Origin: Panopea generosa
Lineage: Eukaryota; Mollusca; Bivalvia; Adapedonta; Hiatellidae
Length of the DNA: 64,000 nucleotides
Assembly: GCA_029582155.1 (NCBI GenBank)
Contig: CM055901.1
Location: 49,853,206 to 49,917,205 of the forward strand
Direction of reading: 5' to 3'
Under the pieces are notes generated by a model. That model made no database searches. It worked only from the letters and a program-made list of their open reading frames with translations, and was not told the origin of the DNA. Position 1 is the first letter of the stretch. Each line of letters opens with the position of its first letter. Shown here piece after piece: positions 60,246-64,000 of this stretch. A program made the translations under genes and the position numbers.

Positions 60246-61820
60246 CTGACAAAAAAAAGGTGAAATTTGATGAAAGAGATGTGGTTAAAGAGAAAACTGA
60301 AAATAATTCAAAAGAATGACTGAAATTTAATAATTAACTGTCAAGCAAATTTCGTTATAACCATAATACATCAACTATCTAATGACCTCAATGTATCAAC
60401 AACATAATGATATTTAAATTACAAAAAAAAGTTTCCACCAAATAACAAAATGTTTTATGTAACTATGGCAACAAGAACTTTTTCAACCATCAAGTTTGAA
60501 TGGCATCACCACAGAGTGTCTTATAATATTGTGTTATTAAGATAAGAAAATAAGTCTAGTTTAAATTAACAACATTTTTATCAAAAGATCCCATGAAATT
60601 TAAACTTAAAAAAAAGAAAGAAAACAAAACATGTTTAAAAACAGGGCAATAAAAGTATCAATGTATATCGACTGACAGTCTGACACTTATTATACAGGAA
60701 AATTGTAAAATTATGCAGTAAACCAAAATAGATATTTTGCACATGTTTCTTGAATAAAATACAGATTTCAATGTTTTTGTCATGGTAAATTTCTTGACTT
60801 TTTTGTTTATTTCATTCTGACCTTGACAATTGAATTTCTACTCATCAAAACTTCTAACAAAATTCTTACATTAAGATCAGAGTCATACAGAGGCATGGAA
60901 ACATAAAGCTCCTTGACTAACAGCAATAAAATATCAAGAGAATAATTAATATTTTAGGAAACTAAACTTCAGAAGTCCTTAGATTTTTTACGAACAAATA
61001 TTTACACCCAGGAATGTTTAATTTGCTCAGTATTTTTGCAAATTTATAAAAAAAACTTTTTGCAAGGTTAGCGAAAGGTCGTAAAATGATATAAGTGAAA
61101 CAGTTAATAGCTTTTTTCGTCTGTTCAAATTTTACACTTACAAACATTAGTGAAATGGGTCAATGATTTCTTGTACTTGAAATCTGTTATATATATATGA
61201 ATATGGATAGAGATTTTCCTAGTCTAAAAAATTCATAGGAGAATGCATTGAGATTTGGATAGTTGCATATGATATATTTACAGACATATGCTTGGAAGAT
61301 TTGCGAGTCCCACATTACTGTTTACAGTGATGTGCTTTGAAGTTTTGGCAAGTGTCATTCACTTTGTACGGATGAAACCATAGATACTGAAATAAAACCA
61401 ACATACTTCATGCAGTCACCCAAATGCATTTTCAAATTCATTCATCGTAAAGAATAAGCTCATGGCACTTTTCACCTTATCACACAGGTAAAGCACCTCA
61501 AAATATCCAGGTGATTAAACACGAATGTCTACAAATACATGTAACAATGTGGAATGTCTCAAAAGTCACCATTCCATAATATTGTTAATTATTGTTTCCG
61601 TGGTTCCATTCAGAACTAGCTCGTCTCATAAGTCAGTAGGCAGAGCGGTAAAACTTGATTGCTGGAAAATATGACATATTCTTGATTCATCGATGCATCC
61701 CCCTGTCCTAGAATATGTGTCAGTCTACCTGGAGTCTGTGGATATACAAAAGATACAATTTAAACTAAACAAACAAAACCAATAGGTCATGTACATTGTA
61801 TGGTTTATTTAGAGATATGT
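60246..61820. other. Non-coding stretch, nothing recognised
   Basis: AT-rich. A tRNA-like fragment (ataagtcagtaggcagagcg, about 61629) has a box A-like part but no convincing box B. The short reverse ORF at 60962-61147 shows no domain. Confidence 0.45.
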
Positions 61821-61821
61821 C

Positions 61822-63290
61822 CACATATTGATATATCAGGAGACACGTGCAACCATATGTATAATTATAAGGTGACATGTGCATACATTGGTATAATTAT
61901 CAGGTGACATGTGCATACATTGGTTTCATATTTAGGAGACATGTGCATACATTGGTTTAATTATTAGGGGACATGTGCATACACTGGCATAATTATCAGG
62001 AGACATGAACATACACTGGCATAATTATCGGGAGACATGTGCACACACTGAAATAATTATCAGGAGACATGTGCATACACTGGTATAATTAGCAGGAGAC
62101 ATGTACACACACTGGTATAACTATTAAGAGACATGTGCATACATTGGTATAATTATCAGGAGACATGTGCATTCACTGGTATAATTATCAGGAGACATGT
62201 GCATACATTGGAATAATTATCAGGAGACATGTGCATACACTGGCATAATTATCAGGAGACATGTGCATACACTGGAATAATTATCTGGAGACATGTGCAT
62301 ACATTGGTATAATTATCAGGAGACATGTGCATACACTGGTAAAATTATCAGGAGACATGTGCATACATTGGTTTAATATTTAGGAGACATGTGCATACAT
62401 TGGTTTAATTATTAGGAGACATGTGTATACACTGGCATAATTATCAGGAGACATGTGCATACACTGGTATTATTATCAGGAGACATGTGCATACACTGGC
62501 ATAATTATCAGGAGACATGTGCATACATTGGTATACTTATCAGGAGACATGTGCACACACTGGCATAATTATCAGGAGACATGTGCATACACTGGTATAA
62601 CTATTAGGAGACATGTGTATACACTGGTATAATTATCAGGAGACATGTGCACACACTGGCATAATTATCAGGAGACATGTGCATACACTGGTATAACTAT
62701 TAGGAGACATGTGTATACACTGGCATAATTATCAGGAGACATGTGCATACACTGGTATTATTATCAGGAGACATGTGCATACACTGGCATAATTATCAGG
62801 AGACATGTGCATACACTGGTATTATTATCAGGAGACATGTGCATACACTGGTATTATTATCAGGAGACATGTGCATACACTGGTATTATTATCAGGAGAC
62901 ATGTGCATACACTGGTATAACTATTAAGAGACATGTGCATACACTGGTATTATTATCAGGAGACATGTGCATACACTGGCATTATTATCAGGAGACATGT
63001 GCATACACTGGTATAATTATCAGGAGACATGTGCATACATTGGGATAATTATCAGGAGACATGTGCATACACTGGCATAATAATCAGGAGACATGTGCAT
63101 ATACTGGCATAATTATCAGGAGACATGTGCATACATTGGTATAATTATCAGGAGACGTGTACATACATTGGTATAATTATCAGGAGACATGTGCATACAC
63201 TGGCATAACAATCAGAAGACATGTGCATACACTGGCATAATTATCAGGAGACATGTACATACATTGGTATAATTATCAGGTGACATGAAC
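61822..63290. repeat. 32-bp tandem array (about 46 copies)
   Basis: The unit is ggagacatgtgcatacactg then gcataattatca (32 bp). Variants: tggcat/tggtat, aattatc/attatc/aactatt, catacac/cacacac/catacat. ORFs with a 32-residue super-period arise because 32 is not a multiple of 3. Confidence 0.96.
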
Positions 63291-63299
63291 ATATGCTGA

Positions 63300-63995
63300 C
63301 ATATAGGATACATAAATATGTGTTGACATAAAGGGTCACATACATAATTATGTTGCCATATCAAGGGACAGGTACATAATTATGTTTCATATCAAGAGAC
63401 ATGAACATAATTTTTTTCCATATCAAGGGAAAGGTACATAATTATGTTGACATATCAAGGGGCATGTTCATAATTATGTTGCCATATCAATGGGCATGTA
63501 TATAATTATGTTGCCATATCAAGGGGCATGTACATAATTATGTTGCCATATCAAGGGACATGTACATAATAATGTTGGCATATCAAGGTGCATGTACATA
63601 ATTATGTTGGCATATCAAGGGACATGTTCATAATTATGTTGGCATATCAAGGGGCATGAACATTGTTATATTGCCATATCAAGGGACATGTACATAAATA
63701 AGTTGACAAATCAAGGGACAGGTACATAATTAAGTTGACATATCAAGGGACATGTACATAATTATGTTGCCATAATAAGGTACAGGTACATAATTTAGTT
63801 GACATTCAAGGGACATGTACATCATTATGTTGCCATATCAAGGGACAGGTACATAATAATGTTGACATATCAAGGGACATGTACATAATAATGCCCATGT
63901 CCACATATTTGGAGACTTGTATATAATTATGTTGCCATATAAAGACAGGTACATATGTTGACCTATCAGGAGAGATGTAGACATATGTTGACATA
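63300..63995. repeat. Second, related 32-bp tandem array (about 21 copies), reaching the window edge
   Basis: The unit is atcaagggacatgtacataa then ttatgttgccat (32 bp). It shares atca(a/g)g(g/a)gacatgt(g/a)cata with the array just to its left, at the same period, but differs in the second half. It is less regular and runs to the end of the window. Confidence 0.9.
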
Positions 63996-64000
63996 TTCAG

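Noticed and set aside
61617..61700. tRNA-like head with agtcagtaggcagagcggta
   Set aside because: No box B-like site at the right distance and no second copy seen.
62743..63048. ORF with HTLVLLSGDMCIHW repeats
   Set aside because: Translation of the 32-bp array.

Overview
The window is eukaryotic nuclear DNA. It has spliced genes with GT-AG introns, AT-rich non-coding sequence, tRNA-derived SINEs, a LINE remnant, Tc1/mariner- and PIF/Harbinger-type non-autonomous transposons, and a very large amount of minisatellite DNA. The two genes are neuronal calcium sensor (NCS) EF-hand proteins. Together with the style of the dispersed repeats, this suggests a marine invertebrate, most likely a mollusc and perhaps a bivalve. 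That assignment is inference; nothing in the window fixes the species.

Layout. 1-2560 is a 62-bp tandem array. 2.6-14.1 kb is mixed non-coding DNA with SINE copies, 35-bp and 32-bp arrays, facing G and C homopolymer tracts, a deleted mariner element (8749-9751) and simple repeats. About 14.1-24.47 kb is one huge array of a 48-bp unit. 24.5-29.6 kb holds a SINE, a foldback element, a CTG/CTA microsatellite and the 3' end of a decayed LINE. NCS gene 1 has coding exons at 29680-30081 and 34108-34299; its intron carries a 41-bp array, a small DNA transposon, a 47-bp array and trinucleotide repeats. About 35.98-42.89 kb is a 40-bp array between the genes. NCS gene 2 has coding exons at 43846-44241 and 49634-49945; its intron is mostly a 44-bp array. 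51-61.8 kb has no recognisable gene but holds SINEs, three TSD-flanked Harbinger-type MITEs, a pogo/mariner-like element with a near-perfect internal hairpin, and a minisatellite made from a tRNA-like sequence. 61.8-64 kb has two adjacent, apparently related 32-bp arrays. Tandem arrays make up close to half the window.

Function. The two NCS genes are same-strand tandem paralogs. Each has a predicted N-myristoylation start, a degenerate EF1, canonical EF2 and EF3, and an EF4 that has lost the usual loop glycine. Both are split by one phase-0 intron at the same codon, just before an AIYKM motif. They should encode membrane-switch calcium sensors of the hippocalcin/neurocalcin type. Almost all other open reading frames are products of tandem repeats and are not annotated as genes.
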